40,084 bases of DNA from Vreelandella aquamarina (GTDB taxonomy: Bacteria; Pseudomonadota; Gammaproteobacteria; Pseudomonadales; Halomonadaceae): contig NZ_FODB01000034.1 of NCBI RefSeq assembly GCF_900110265.1, forward strand, positions 1 to 40,084, in the 5' to 3' direction. Shown in pieces: positions 7,616 through 15,960 of this stretch. Position 1 is the stretch's first letter; each line of letters begins with the position of its first letter. The position numbers and the translations under genes are program-made. The notes below the pieces were generated by a model, which worked only from the letters and a program-made list of their open reading frames with translations, was not told the origin of the DNA and made no database searches.

Positions 7616-7737
7616 GGATGTCTCTTTCAATAGTTGCGTAAAACTCACAGGTTGGTGCCATCTTATCGATTTTTCTTCCCGCCTGCCTGCGCTAACGTCA
7701 TCACAACCCTAAATCGCCCCAAAACGCAGAGGTCGTG
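7616..7737. promoter_or_regulatory. trpI-trpB divergent control region
   Basis: These 122 bp must hold both the trpI promoter and the TrpI-activated trpBA promoter. In Pseudomonas TrpI binds two sites in the equivalent interval. No site could be placed with confidence here. The trpB ribosome binding site is GCAGAGG at about 7726-7732. Confidence 0.5.
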
Positions 7738-8955
7738 ATGAATAAACCTTTAAGCCTACCCGATGCCAACGGGCTGTTTGGCAGTTTCGGTGGCCGCTTT
7801 GTCGCTGAAACCCTAATGCCGCTGATTCTTGAACTGCAGGATGAGTACGCCACCGCCAAAAACGACCCTGAATTTCAGCGCCAGCTCGCCTATTTTCAGG
7901 GCGACTACGTCGGCCGCCCCAGCCCGCTCTACTTTGCCGAGCGGCTCTCCGAGCACTTCGGCGGCGCGAGCATTTACCTCAAGCGTGAAGAGCTAAACCA
8001 CACCGGCGCACACAAGATTAACAACTGCATTGGTCAAGTATTGTTGGCCAAGCAAATGGGCAAAAAGCGCATCATCGCGGAAACCGGCGCAGGCATGCAC
8101 GGCGTTGCCACCGCTACCGTGGCTGCGCGTTTTGGTTTGCCCTGCGTGATTTACATGGGCGCCACCGACATCGAACGCCAGCAGCCCAACGTATTCCGCA
8201 TGAAACTGTTAGGGGCGGAAGTAATCCCCGTCACTTCAGGCACCGGCACGCTGAAAGATGCCATGAACGAAGCGCTGCGCGATTGGGTAACGAATGTCGA
8301 CGACACCTTCTATATCATTGGCACCGTGGCAGGCCCGCACCCTTACCCGGCGATGGTGCGCGATTTTCAAGCGGTGATTGGTCATGAAACCCGCGCTCAG
8401 ATGTCCGAAAAACAGGGCCGTTTGCCGGACTCCCTGGTGGCTTGCATTGGTGGCGGCTCCAATGCGATGGGGCTGTTTCACCCCTTCCTGAATGACGCCG
8501 ATGTGAAGATGATTGGCGTGGAAGCAGGCGGCAAAGGCGTCAACAGCGGCCTACATGCTGCCAGCCTGAACGGCGGCACCCCCGGCGTGCTGCACGGCAA
8601 CCGCACCTACCTGCTGCAAAACGAAGATGGTCAGATTATCGACGCTCACTCTATTTCCGCAGGGCTGGACTACCCCGGCATCGGCCCCGAGCACGCTTGG
8701 CTGCACGAGCAAGGGCGGGTCGAGTACGTTTCCGCCACCGATGACGAAGCGCTGGAAGCATTCCAAATCTGCTGCCGCCAAGAGGGCATCATCCCCGCGC
8801 TAGAAACTGCCCACGCCCTGGCTGAAGTGGCTAAGCGCGCGCCGACACTTCCCTGCGAGCACCTGATGGTGGTCAACCTCAGTGGCCGTGGCGATAAAGA
8901 CATGATGAGCGTGGCCCATCATCTGGGGGATAAGTTCGGAGTAAAAAACGTATGA
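7738..8955 (+). CDS. trpB: tryptophan synthase beta chain
   Basis: This is a 405-residue PLP enzyme that condenses indole with L-serine to give tryptophan, the last step of the pathway, in an alpha2beta2 complex with TrpA. The start ATG 7738 lies behind GCAGAGG. A GTG three bases earlier is the alternative. Visible motifs are [16 protein letters not shown], the PLP lysine in [10 protein letters not shown] (Lys93), [10 protein letters not shown], the phosphate-binding GGGSNAMG at 238-245, and SGRGDKD near the end. Length is normal. It overlaps the ATGA at 8952-8955 and is followed at once by trpA. Confidence 0.98.
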   Translation: MNKPLSLPDANGLFGSFGGRFVAETLMPLILELQDEYATAKNDPEFQRQLAYFQGDYVGRPSPLYFAERLSEHFGGASIYLKREELNHTGAHKINNCIGQVLLAKQMGKKRIIAETGAGMHGVATATVAARFGLPCVIYMGATDIERQQPNVFRMKLLGAEVIPVTSGTGTLKDAMNEALRDWVTNVDDTFYIIGTVAGPHPYPAMVRDFQAVIGHETRAQMSEKQGRLPDSLVACIGGGSNAMGLFHPFLNDADVKMIGVEAGGKGVNSGLHAASLNGGTPGVLHGNRTYLLQNEDGQIIDAHSISAGLDYPGIGPEHAWLHEQGRVEYVSATDDEALEAFQICCRQEGIIPALETAHALAEVAKRAPTLPCEHLMVVNLSGRGDKDMMSVAHHLGDKFGVKNV

Positions 8956-8975
8956 GCGCGATACAGGAGAACGAC

Positions 8976-9794
8976 ATGACTAACACCTCTCGTCTTGAAC
9001 ACTGCTTTACCGCGCTCAAACAGCAAAACCGTCCGGCGCTGGTCAGCTACCTCACCGCTGGCGACCCGGATGCCAAGACCTCTCGCCGCCTGCTGCACGA
9101 GTTGCCGGAAGCAGGCGTGGATATCATTGAACTCGGCATGCCGTTCAGCGACCCCATGGCCGATGGCCCCGCCATTCAAAAAGCCGCCCTGCGCGCGCTG
9201 GAAAACGGCCAGACCCAAGCCAAAACGCTGGAGATGGTGCGCCAGTTCCGTGAACAAAACAGCACCACCCCCATCGTGCTGATGGGCTACTACAACCCGA
9301 TTTACTGCTACGGCGTCGAGCGCTTCTTAACCGATGCCGCCAAGGCCGGGGTAGACGGGCTGATCGTGGTAGATCTACCGCCCGAACACGACGAAGAGCT
9401 GTGCCAGCCTGCCGCCCAGCACGGCATCGATTTTATCCGCCTCGCCACGCCCACCACCGATGCCAAGCGGCTACCCAAGGTGCTGGCCAACGCTTCTGGG
9501 TTCATCTACTACGTTTCCGTGGCGGGGGTGACGGGCGGCAGCGCCCCCACACCGGAGCGGCTGGAAAACGCCGTTAATCAGCTGCGCGAACACACGCCGC
9601 TGCCCATCGCCGTAGGCTTTGGTATTCGCACCGCCGAACAGGCCGCCACCATTGGCCGCTTCAGCGACGCCGTGGTCGTGGGTTCTGCGCTGGTAGACTG
9701 CATCGAACACGCCAGCAGCGGTGATGACGCCGTGACGCGGGTGCATGGGCTGGTGAAAGAACTGGCTGAGAGTGTGAGAGGGTGCAGGTATTAG
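8976..9794 (+). CDS. trpA: tryptophan synthase alpha chain
   Basis: This is a 272-residue TIM-barrel lyase that splits indole-3-glycerol phosphate to indole and glyceraldehyde-3-phosphate and channels indole to TrpB. ATG 8976 was chosen because AGGAG lies at 8965-8969 and the N-terminus then matches the family. An ATG at 8952 overlapping the trpB stop would add eight residues and could be used by translational coupling. Catalytic Glu52 ([12 protein letters not shown]) and Asp63 (MADGPAIQ) are in place, as are YYNPI and the phosphate-site loops. No terminator is evident before the StbDE genes. Confidence 0.97.
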   Translation: MTNTSRLEHCFTALKQQNRPALVSYLTAGDPDAKTSRRLLHELPEAGVDIIELGMPFSDPMADGPAIQKAALRALENGQTQAKTLEMVRQFREQNSTTPIVLMGYYNPIYCYGVERFLTDAAKAGVDGLIVVDLPPEHDEELCQPAAQHGIDFIRLATPTTDAKRLPKVLANASGFIYYVSVAGVTGGSAPTPERLENAVNQLREHTPLPIAVGFGIRTAEQAATIGRFSDAVVVGSALVDCIEHASSGDDAVTRVHGLVKELAESVRGCRY

Positions 9795-9833
9795 GCACCG
9801 CATCGTTGAACGGTGAATTTAAACAGCGAACGC

Positions 9834-9863
9834 TTGGAGTAGTCGCAAAAAAAGAGCTAATAT
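9834..9863 (+). promoter_or_regulatory. predicted sigma-70 promoter for stbDE
   Basis: TTGGAG at 9834-9839 and TAATAT at 9858-9863 are 18 bases apart, about 40 bases before the antitoxin start. Spacing and similarity to consensus are reasonable. This is a prediction only. Confidence 0.45.
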
Positions 9864-9906
9864 GAGGGCTATAAAAGGAGCTTTTTTATGGCTTCAGGAG
9901 GTTTCC

Positions 9907-10158
9907 ATGCACCAAGTATTAGCTAACTTTTCGGTCAGTATTTCTGAGCTAAAGAAAAACCCTTCGGCACTGCTGAGCCAGGCAAGCGGTGCCCCCATTG
10001 CTGTGTTGAATCACAACAAGCCCGCCGCTTACCTTGTCCCTGTAGAAACTTATGAGGCGATGATGGAGATGCTGGAAGACTACGAGCTGGCCAAGCTAGT
10101 GGAAGAGCGTCGCGCCGATAAAGACAAGGCCGTCACGGTATCACTGGATGACCTATAA
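9907..10158 (+). CDS. stbD: StbD-like antitoxin (Phd/YefM superfamily)
   Basis: This is an 83-residue antitoxin. ATG 9907 follows a strong CAGGAGG, and an upstream in-frame start at 9862 lacks support. The N-terminal DNA-binding region reads VLANFSVSISELKKNPSALL and then APIAVLNHNKPAAYLVP, the StbD/RelB pattern of the Phd/YefM fold. The C-terminus (ELAKLVEERRADKD) should wrap the toxin. It is expected to neutralise the partner at 10148 and repress its own operon. The genes overlap by 11 bases, which suggests coupled translation. Confidence 0.88.
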   Translation: MHQVLANFSVSISELKKNPSALLSQASGAPIAVLNHNKPAAYLVPVETYEAMMEMLEDYELAKLVEERRADKDKAVTVSLDDL

Positions 10159-10432
10159 GCTACGCTTTTTGCCCGCGGCCTTGAAAGAGTGGGAAAAGCT
10201 TAGCCCACCCGTCAAACAACAGTTCAAAAAGAAGCTGGCTGAAAGGCTAGAAACCCCTCGTGTGCCTGCCGATAAACTCAGTGGTTTCGATGCCTGCTAT
10301 AAAATAAAGCTTCGAAGCGTAGGCTATCGTCTGGTCTATGAAGTAGTGGATGATGAACTGTTTATCTACGTTATTGCTGTGGGTAAGCGTGACAAAGGCA
10401 AAGTCTACGCGTCGCTAAAGCGCCGGATGTAA
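10148..10432 (+). CDS. stbE: StbE/RelE family toxin
   Basis: This is a 94-residue RelE/ParE-fold toxin, predicted to be a ribosome-dependent mRNA interferase. ATG 10148 lies inside the end of stbD. Family landmarks are YKLRFLPAALKEWEKL, FKKKLAERLETPRVPADKL, the basic core YKIKLRSVGYRLVYEV and VIAVGKRDKGKVY with a basic C-terminus. It is complete and paired with its antitoxin. No functional test can be read from sequence. Confidence 0.88.
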   Translation: MTYKLRFLPAALKEWEKLSPPVKQQFKKKLAERLETPRVPADKLSGFDACYKIKLRSVGYRLVYEVVDDELFIYVIAVGKRDKGKVYASLKRRM

Positions 10433-10474
10433 TCCATCACTTATCGTACAAATGACCACAAACAGAGGCAAATA

Positions 10475-10795
10475 ATGGGCAAACTCTTTTCATTGCTGGT
10501 ACTGCTGGGGCTGGGCTACGCAGGACTCTATGTCTACTACGGTGTGGTGATCGAGAAGGAAGTCGAGGAGCAGTTGGAAGCCCGTGGGCTTTCATCGGTG
10601 AGCGTGGATAACGTTGAGTACGATTGGTTGGCCCCAGTGAGTGATAGCGCCAATATCGTTGTCTCCGTTGGTTACCGTGGCTCCCAGGCGGCGGTTAACG
10701 TGCGCGTGCAAGGCCACCCGCTGTTTTCTGATGAGGTGACGGTACAGCTCGATAGCCTGCAAGCGCTGCGCTTGGGGATTAGCTTTGGGCAGTAG
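10475..10795 (+). CDS. hypothetical single-pass membrane or secreted protein
   Basis: This is a 106-residue protein with ATG 10475 and an ACAGAGGC site upstream. Residues about 4-22 (LFSLLVLLGLGYAGLYVYYG) form a membrane anchor or uncleaved signal. A small soluble domain with alternating hydrophobic residues follows (SVSVDNVEYDWLAPVSDSAN and so on), suggesting a beta-rich periplasmic domain. The family is not recognised. The 3' end overlaps the convergent LysE gene by 17 bases. Its distance of 42 bases from stbE means readthrough is possible, but a shared role is not implied. Confidence 0.65.
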   Translation: MGKLFSLLVLLGLGYAGLYVYYGVVIEKEVEEQLEARGLSSVSVDNVEYDWLAPVSDSANIVVSVGYRGSQAAVNVRVQGHPLFSDEVTVQLDSLQALRLGISFGQ

Positions 10796-11390
10796 CCGCC
10801 AGCCATACATGCTCGTAGCCAATCGATAGCGACACAGCCACCAGCAGCCCCGCCATGATCCAGTTAAACCCTTTAATAAGGCCTGCGTGTTTAACGCGCT
10901 GGCCGAGCAGGCTACCCATCACTACATAGCTACCGGGCGCGCCTGCGGCCAGTGCGGCTAGCCCTAACGACCAGAGAAAGAGACTCACCCCCTGAATGCC
11001 TGCGGCGGGGAACTGCAAGGTAGTGATAGGCAGCGTTGCCACCATGGCTTTGGGGTTGAGCAACTGCATCATCAAGCCATCGCGAAAGCTGAGCATGCGC
11101 GGTGCTGGGGCGTGAGTCTCAAGCGTGATATTGGCGCGGGCTACCTTAAAGGCTAAATAGAGAATATAAGCGCAGCCGAGTGCGCTAAGCACTACGCGTG
11201 AGCCTTGCGAGATCCAAGCGGCTCCCGCCCAGCCTAATACCAGCAAGTAAATCAGCATGGCGAGCCCCACGCCCAGGCAAAATCCCAGCGCTTGTTTCCC
11301 CTGGCCATTGATACCGACATTTAAACCCAACAAATTCACAGGCCCAGGCGTGTACATAACGCCCAGGGCATAGGCGATGATGGCTAACAT
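10779..11390 (-). CDS. LysE/RhtB family amino-acid exporter
   Basis: This is a 203-residue integral membrane protein with about six membrane segments. ATG at 11388-11390 follows GAGG. Typical family features are the N-terminal YTPGPVNLLGLNVGINGQG, ALGCAYILYLAFKVAR and the FRDGLMMQLLNPKAMV segment. LysE/RhtB carriers export amino acids or small metabolites by proton exchange. It lies 26 bases downstream of an AraC regulator on the same strand, which probably controls it. The substrate cannot be told. Confidence 0.88.
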   Translation of the reverse strand: MLAIIAYALGVMYTPGPVNLLGLNVGINGQGKQALGFCLGVGLAMLIYLLVLGWAGAAWISQGSRVVLSALGCAYILYLAFKVARANITLETHAPAPRMLSFRDGLMMQLLNPKAMVATLPITTLQFPAAGIQGVSLFLWSLGLAALAAGAPGSYVVMGSLLGQRVKHAGLIKGFNWIMAGLLVAVSLSIGYEHVWLAATAQS

Positions 11391-11416
11391 GAAAAAACCT
11401 CTAGATGGAAACGTGC

Positions 11417-12247
11417 TTAGCGCGTGATATCGCGCTGATACTGGTAGGGGGTCATGCCATAGATACGCTTAAAACGGCGGTTGAAGTGGCTCAAATCCGT
11501 AAAGCCAAAGCGCAGTGCTATCTCGGTGAGTGGTGCGCCTTGGTCCAGCGCGGCGCGGGCAGCGTTTACCCGGCAATTAATCACATACTGGTGAGGCGTC
11601 ATGCCGAACTGTTGGCGAAACAGTCGCAAAAAGTGGTACTTCGATAAGTGAGCCGCGTTGCTGATGTCATCCAGCGAGATATCCGTCTCTAGATGCTCAT
11701 GAATATACGCTTTGGCGTGATTAAGCAGCGCGTCTGGGCGGCGGGCTACCGGGCTGGAGGCCATGTTGCCACCCAGTTGCACCATACGCTCAACAACATG
11801 AGACAACGCATTCTCTTGGTCGATGCAGCTACCCACTTGGTGCGTCACCATGCGGGCGACATTCAGAATGGCTTGGCGCAATCGCGAGTCTTGAATCAGC
11901 GTGCTCTGTGAGCGAAAAGGGGAGGCCAATGGGCGGCCAAGTGCGTCTTCAAACAGCGGCGCTACCTGATCGGGATGCACGTACACCATTAAATAATCGA
12001 GCGCCTGCTCGCCGCCAGAATGGCCGTCGTGAACATCTTCAGGATTAAAAAGAATCACGTTGCCGGGCGGGCTGCGATGAAACTGACCGCCGCTAAAAAA
12101 GTCCTGACGCCCCGCTAGTGTCACTCCCAAGGCATACTCTTCATGGGCATGACGGTCGTAGCTGAAGTCCCCAATCGCAGCCTTCAATACCGTCAGTGAC
12201 GGTACATGATCGCTTTTGAAGAACTCAAACTGGCTGGTGCTTCCCAT
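11417..12247 (-). CDS. AraC family transcriptional regulator
   Basis: This is a 276-residue regulator from ATG 12245-12247, which sits behind GGAGG; a longer frame to 12295 lacks such a site. The N-terminal cupin/ligand domain (FSYDRHAHEEYALGVTLAGR, then VILFNPEDVHDG) is the AraC arabinose-binding type. Two C-terminal HTHs follow (ISLDDISNAAHLSKYHFLRL and TEIALRFGFTDLSHFNRRFK), ending YGMTPYQYQRD. This domain pair next to a LysE-type exporter is a common combination, used to induce export of an amino-acid-like compound. It is divergent from the SDR gene at 12427. Confidence 0.9.
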   Translation of the reverse strand: MGSTSQFEFFKSDHVPSLTVLKAAIGDFSYDRHAHEEYALGVTLAGRQDFFSGGQFHRSPPGNVILFNPEDVHDGHSGGEQALDYLMVYVHPDQVAPLFEDALGRPLASPFRSQSTLIQDSRLRQAILNVARMVTHQVGSCIDQENALSHVVERMVQLGGNMASSPVARRPDALLNHAKAYIHEHLETDISLDDISNAAHLSKYHFLRLFRQQFGMTPHQYVINCRVNAARAALDQGAPLTEIALRFGFTDLSHFNRRFKRIYGMTPYQYQRDITR

Positions 12248-12271
12248 GCCAACCTCCGTAATCGAACACAA

Positions 12272-12319
12272 CCCCGTGTGGGCATCTCTCATCACACGGG
12301 GTAAGCGTATGCCGCTTAC
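12272..12319. promoter_or_regulatory. tandem palindromes upstream of the AraC gene
   Basis: A perfect 9-bp inverted repeat, CCCCGTGTG (12272-12280) with CACACGGGG (12293-12301), is followed at once by GTAAGCG (12301-12307) with CGCTTAC (12313-12319). They begin 25 bases upstream of the regulator start, in the 180-bp gap divergent to the SDR gene. Operator or 5'-leader hairpins are both possible. No U-tract supports a terminator. Confidence 0.45.
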
Positions 12320-12426
12320 GCCGCAGATGCTTGTACATAATTGCTCAACTGCGTGTCAGGTGTATATTCACACTAGGCGGTGCATCAACCGGTAGGCCAA
12401 CCAACGTTCGCAAACAAGGAGGGCGC

Positions 12427-13179
12427 GTGGCAAACCCCAAAGTCGTCGTTATAACGGGCGGAAGCCGAGGCATTGGTGCCGAGACAGCCAAGCTGTTCGC
12501 GCAGCACGGGTACAATGTGTGCCTTAACTATGTTGCAAACGACACGGCGGCAGAGCGCGTTCGCAGCGACATTCTCAACTTGGGCGTTCGCTGTATCGCG
12601 GTAAAAGCCGATGTGTCGGAGGCCAATGATGTCGCCAAGCTATTCAGCAGGGTAGATCAGGAGCTGGGCACGCTAACGGTGCTGGTCAACAATGCCGCTA
12701 TTCTCAACACCCAAGCGCGCATGATGGATATCTCGGTTGAGCGCTTTAACGACGTACTACAGAAAAACGTCATCAGTTGTTTTCTATGCTGCAAGGAGGC
12801 GGTACGACGCATGTCGACGCACCAGGGTGGCATCGGCGGTAGTATCGTCAATGTTTCCTCGATGGCAGCCAAAAGCGGCTCTCCCAACGAGTACGTGGAT
12901 TACGCCGCCTCGAAGGGGGCCGTGGATACATTAACTCGGGGGTTGGCCCTGGAAGTGGCTGCCGAGGGCATCCGCGTGAATGCGGTACGCCCCGGCCTGA
13001 TTTACACCGAGATGCACGCCTTGGGCGGCGAGCCTGAGCGAGTGGACCGCTTAAAGTCACGTATCCCTATGCAGCGGGGCGGCCAGCCATCTGAAGTGGC
13101 CGACGCCATTTTTTGGCTAGCCAGCGACAAGTCATCGTTTGCCACCGGCACTATGGTGGACCTCGCGGGCGGTCTATAA
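12427..13179 (+). CDS. SDR family NAD(P)-dependent oxidoreductase
   Basis: This is a 250-residue classical short-chain dehydrogenase. The start is GTG 12427, with AAGGAG just upstream, and the frame before it (from 12331) is not protein-like. The cofactor motif TGGSRGIG is at 10-17, NNA at 88-90, Ser144/145 in NVSSM, and the catalytic YAASK at Tyr159-Lys163. The end, ASDKSSFATGTMVDLAGG, is the usual SDR C-terminus. It probably acts on a sugar, polyol or hydroxy-acid, possibly together with the DapA-like enzyme 55 bases downstream. Confidence 0.9.
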   Translation: MANPKVVVITGGSRGIGAETAKLFAQHGYNVCLNYVANDTAAERVRSDILNLGVRCIAVKADVSEANDVAKLFSRVDQELGTLTVLVNNAAILNTQARMMDISVERFNDVLQKNVISCFLCCKEAVRRMSTHQGGIGGSIVNVSSMAAKSGSPNEYVDYAASKGAVDTLTRGLALEVAAEGIRVNAVRPGLIYTEMHALGGEPERVDRLKSRIPMQRGGQPSEVADAIFWLASDKSSFATGTMVDLAGGL

Positions 13180-13234
13180 CGCCCTAATCAGCACTGTGCT
13201 GCTTCTACGCAGTCATCCAAAAAAGGACACCCCC

Positions 13235-14128
13235 ATGTTTACCGGCCTGAGTGCGTTTCCGCTAACCCCCATGAATGAGCAAGGCATCAAAGAGCAGGAA
13301 TTTACCCAGCTCGTGGCCCGTTTGGCCCAAGCGCAGGTGGATTCCATTGGCGTGCTGGGTTCTACCGGTAGCTACGCTTATTTAAGCGTAGAAGAGCGGG
13401 CGCGGGTGGCCAAGCTGAGCGTGGAGAGTGCGGCGGGGGTGCCGGTGGTGGTGGGCATTGGCGCGCTGCGCACCTGCGATGTGCTGGCCAATGCCGAGCA
13501 CGCACAGCAGGCCGGAGCGGGCGGGCTGCTCTTAGCGCCTGTTTCGTACCAAAAGCTGACTGATGACGACGTGTTTAACCTGTTCAGCACCGTCAGCCGC
13601 GCCATTAGCGTGCCGCTGTGCGTGTACGACAACCCCGGCACCACCCACTTTACGTTCAGCGACGAGCTGCACGGGCGCATTGCCGAGTTGCCCCAGGTGC
13701 GCTCAATTAAAATTCCGCCAGTGCCCAATAACCTAGAAGACGCCAAAGCCCGCGTGGCGCGGCTGCGGGCGCTGATTCCTGATGATGTAACCATCGGCAT
13801 CAGCGGCGACCCCGCCGCCGCGACGGGCCTGCTGGCAGGCTGCGAGGCGTGGTATTCGGTGATGGGCGGGCTCTACCCAGAACTAGCGCTGGCGCTAACA
13901 CGCGCCGCCCAAGCGGGCGACGCTGAACAGGCTCAAGCCCGCTCAGACGCCTTAGCACCGCTATGGGCGTTGTATCACGAATACGGCGGCAGCCTGCGGG
14001 TAGCGGCGACGATTGCCGAACTCACCGATCGCGTTAGCGCCCCCTGCCTGCCCCAGCCGCTGAACACCCTGCAAGGGGAAGCTCGTCAACGGGTGGCAGC
14101 GGTGATCGAGGCACTGGGCCTTCACTAG
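13235..14128 (+). CDS. dihydrodipicolinate synthase/N-acetylneuraminate lyase family protein
   Basis: This is a 297-residue class I aldolase. ATG 13235 has AAAGGA upstream, and a longer frame from 13139 would overlap the SDR gene and is not protein-like. Motifs are GSTGS at 42-46, YDNPGTT with Tyr131, and the Schiff-base lysine Lys159 in VRSIKIPP. These are the catalytic residues of DapA, NanA and related enzymes. It is not near lysine-pathway genes, and the SDR upstream suggests a catabolic aldolase or dehydratase for a sugar acid or hydroxyproline-like compound. The exact reaction is open. Confidence 0.9.
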   Translation: MFTGLSAFPLTPMNEQGIKEQEFTQLVARLAQAQVDSIGVLGSTGSYAYLSVEERARVAKLSVESAAGVPVVVGIGALRTCDVLANAEHAQQAGAGGLLLAPVSYQKLTDDDVFNLFSTVSRAISVPLCVYDNPGTTHFTFSDELHGRIAELPQVRSIKIPPVPNNLEDAKARVARLRALIPDDVTIGISGDPAAATGLLAGCEAWYSVMGGLYPELALALTRAAQAGDAEQAQARSDALAPLWALYHEYGGSLRVAATIAELTDRVSAPCLPQPLNTLQGEARQRVAAVIEALGLH

Positions 14129-14153
14129 ATCGCATCAAGCAAAGCGCACGTGG

Positions 14154-15137
14154 CTAGAGCCCCTGCGCACCGCGCCGCAGCCAGTCGTGAACGAACGCCA
14201 GCTTGCGCAGCGCCACTTCCGAAAGCACAAACGGGTAGAGATCCGACAGCCCCATCGAACGGTTGACATGGTTCACGCCTGCCACCAATGACGCCGCAAT
14301 ATGAATCAGCCGCTCTGAATCCGGTTCAGCGTAGGCATCCCAATTATGGTCATCCGGTAGCACGGGCGAGGTCATGCCCGACGACACAAAGCTATCGGTG
14401 ATATCGGTTAAGTGCAGCAGGTGCGAAGTGGTTTCCGCCCAATCCTCATGGGGGTGAGAAGAGGCGTAGGTCGACAGAAACCGCGTTTGCCAATCCACAG
14501 GCGGGCCGTTTTCATAGTGGCGCTGCAGCGCTGCCGGGTAATCCTCCCGCTCATCGCCAAACATCTCGCGGAAGTCATCCAGAAAATCCTTCCGCAAGCT
14601 AAGGCGCCACCACAGCATATGAGCAATTTCATGGCGCATATGGCCAATCATGGTGCGGTAAGGTTCATCCAACGCCTCTTTACGAGTGGTGCGCAGCACG
14701 GCATCAGCTTCCGCCACGCTAATGGTCACCACGCCACCCACGTGCCCCATGGGGACAGGCGTACCGCCTTCCGCCAGCATATGAAACACCGGCGGCGCGC
14801 CGGGGTCTTCCGGGCGAAACCAGTGCCAGCGGCCTAGGTTATCAATTACCCAGCGCTTGGCTGCCTCGGTTTGCGCCCAGTTGGGTATCGCATCGGAAAT
14901 GGCAGGGTCCGGGGCTAGGGCGGTCATCGCGCAGGCGCGGCAGAACTCGCCATGCTTGGGGGCAATCCAGTTACAGCCAATCACTTCACGATTGGCATAG
15001 AAGGGCGGCATGGGAATAAACGCCCGTGCCTGGGGGTCGTAAGCCACCGGCACACCATCCGCCGTGACCAGGTTATCAAACCAGAGTGAACCGGCACCGA
15101 CCGGATTAGAAAAACGCGCATAGGTCGGGTATCTCAA
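14154..15137 (-). CDS. putative zinc-binding metallopeptidase with degenerate N-terminal zinc ribbon
   Basis: This is a 327-residue protein resembling the putative zinc-binding metallopeptidase family (Peptidase_Mx type). The catalytic HEIAH at 169-173 lies in MRHEIAHMLWWRL, and a later EDWAETTSHLLHL (Glu231-Glu235 region) could give the third ligand. Family members usually start with a four-cysteine ribbon (C..C...L.F.N..C..CG), then a second cysteine cluster. Here the first ribbon has no cysteine (FSNPVGAGSLWFDNLVTADG), while CNW...FCRAC (Cys55, 66, 69) remains. No ATG exists for the N-terminus, and TTG 15135-15137 is the best start. The core looks intact and the substrate is unknown. Confidence 0.75.
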   Translation of the reverse strand: MRYPTYARFSNPVGAGSLWFDNLVTADGVPVAYDPQARAFIPMPPFYANREVIGCNWIAPKHGEFCRACAMTALAPDPAISDAIPNWAQTEAAKRWVIDNLGRWHWFRPEDPGAPPVFHMLAEGGTPVPMGHVGGVVTISVAEADAVLRTTRKEALDEPYRTMIGHMRHEIAHMLWWRLSLRKDFLDDFREMFGDEREDYPAALQRHYENGPPVDWQTRFLSTYASSHPHEDWAETTSHLLHLTDITDSFVSSGMTSPVLPDDHNWDAYAEPDSERLIHIAASLVAGVNHVNRSMGLSDLYPFVLSEVALRKLAFVHDWLRRGAQGL

Positions 15138-15287
15138 GAGAAACGAAGCTTCAGTCTAGGAGCCGAGGCCCGGTTACGTCCAACGGCGATTGCAGTGCAC
15201 GGCCGTTAATGAAACGCGTAGAGCAGTCGCCAAGGCCGCCCTGGCTGAGTATCATCACCCGCTCATTGACTATAGAAGCCACTAATT

Positions 15288-15623
15288 ATGTCTTGCCCAC
15301 CATGCCCCCGCTGCCAGTCTGAATTTGTTTACCAAGACCAGAGCCTGTTCATCTGCCCCGAATGCGCCCACGAATGGAACCCTGAAGAAGCCGCCGCCGA
15401 AGAGGCCGTGAACGTGGAAGATGCCAACGGCACGCCGCTCGCCGAAGGCGACAAGGTCACGCTGATCAAAGACCTCAAGGTGAAAGGCAGCTCCCAAGTG
15501 CTCAAGATCGGCACCAAAGCCGTCATCAAACGGCTAAAAGAGGGCAAAGACCACCAGCTAGACTGCAAAGTAGACGGCGCAGGCGACATGATGGTGACCG
15601 CACAGTTTGTGAAAAAGGCCTGA
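15288..15623 (+). CDS. yjdM: YjdM (PhnA-type) zinc ribbon protein
   Basis: This is a 111-residue protein with ATG 15288. An N-terminal zinc ribbon uses Cys6, Cys9, Cys23 and Cys26 (CPRC and CPEC). The C-terminal domain begins at about [20 protein letters not shown] and ends [12 protein letters not shown]. Both domains match E. coli YjdM, formerly called PhnA. Despite the old name the protein is not an established phosphonoacetate hydrolase, and its cellular role is poorly known. It is complete and of normal length. Confidence 0.93.
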   Translation: MSCPPCPRCQSEFVYQDQSLFICPECAHEWNPEEAAAEEAVNVEDANGTPLAEGDKVTLIKDLKVKGSSQVLKIGTKAVIKRLKEGKDHQLDCKVDGAGDMMVTAQFVKKA

Positions 15624-15646
15624 AGCAGTCGTTCTGTCTTATTAGC

Positions 15647-15693
15647 TGTACAGGTTTGCGAGCAACGGCTAGACTTGTACTTTAAATAGTACA
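15647..15693 (+). promoter_or_regulatory. YefM operator palindromes
   Basis: TGTACA lies at 15647-15652, and a longer dyad TGTACT-N6-AGTACA at 15676-15693, 13 bases before the yefM start. E. coli YefM is known to bind a long and a short palindrome with TGTACA cores in the same place, so autoregulation is likely conserved. The -10 region probably overlaps the AT-rich centre of the long dyad. Confidence 0.65.
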
Positions 15694-15705
15694 TGTGAGG
15701 CGTGT

Positions 15706-15960
15706 ATGAAAATCGTGTCTTTTACAGAAGCGAGGAATGGCTTGAAAGCCGTGCTGGATGGCGTCGTTAATGATGCGGATACCACCGTGATCACGCGCAG
15801 GGATGCTGAAGATGCTGTTGTGATGTCGCTGGATTATTACAATAGCCTAATGGAAACAGTGCACCTGCTTCGTTCACCTAATAATGCTGAACACCTTAAC
15901 CGCTCAATAGCGCAATATCGGGCTGGCCAAACAAGCGCACGCGAGTTAATGGATGAGTAG
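15706..15960 (+). CDS. yefM: YefM antitoxin
   Basis: This is an 84-residue Phd/YefM antitoxin with ATG 15706 and GTGAGG upstream. It starts MKIVSFTEARNGLKAVLDGV, continues DTTVITRRDAEDAVVMSLDY, and ends in an acidic tail that binds the toxin. This is the standard YefM sequence, complete and of normal length. It should repress its operon through the palindromes at 15647-15693 and block YoeB. It overlaps yoeB by 8 bases. Confidence 0.95.
   Translation: MKIVSFTEARNGLKAVLDGVVNDADTTVITRRDAEDAVVMSLDYYNSLMETVHLLRSPNNAEHLNRSIAQYRAGQTSARELMDE

Noticed and set aside
9841-9895. Possible terminator after trpA (A-rich stretch, AGCT repeats, TTTTTT)
   Set aside because: The arms do not pair into a stable GC-rich stem before the T-run. 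The region reads better as the stbDE promoter.
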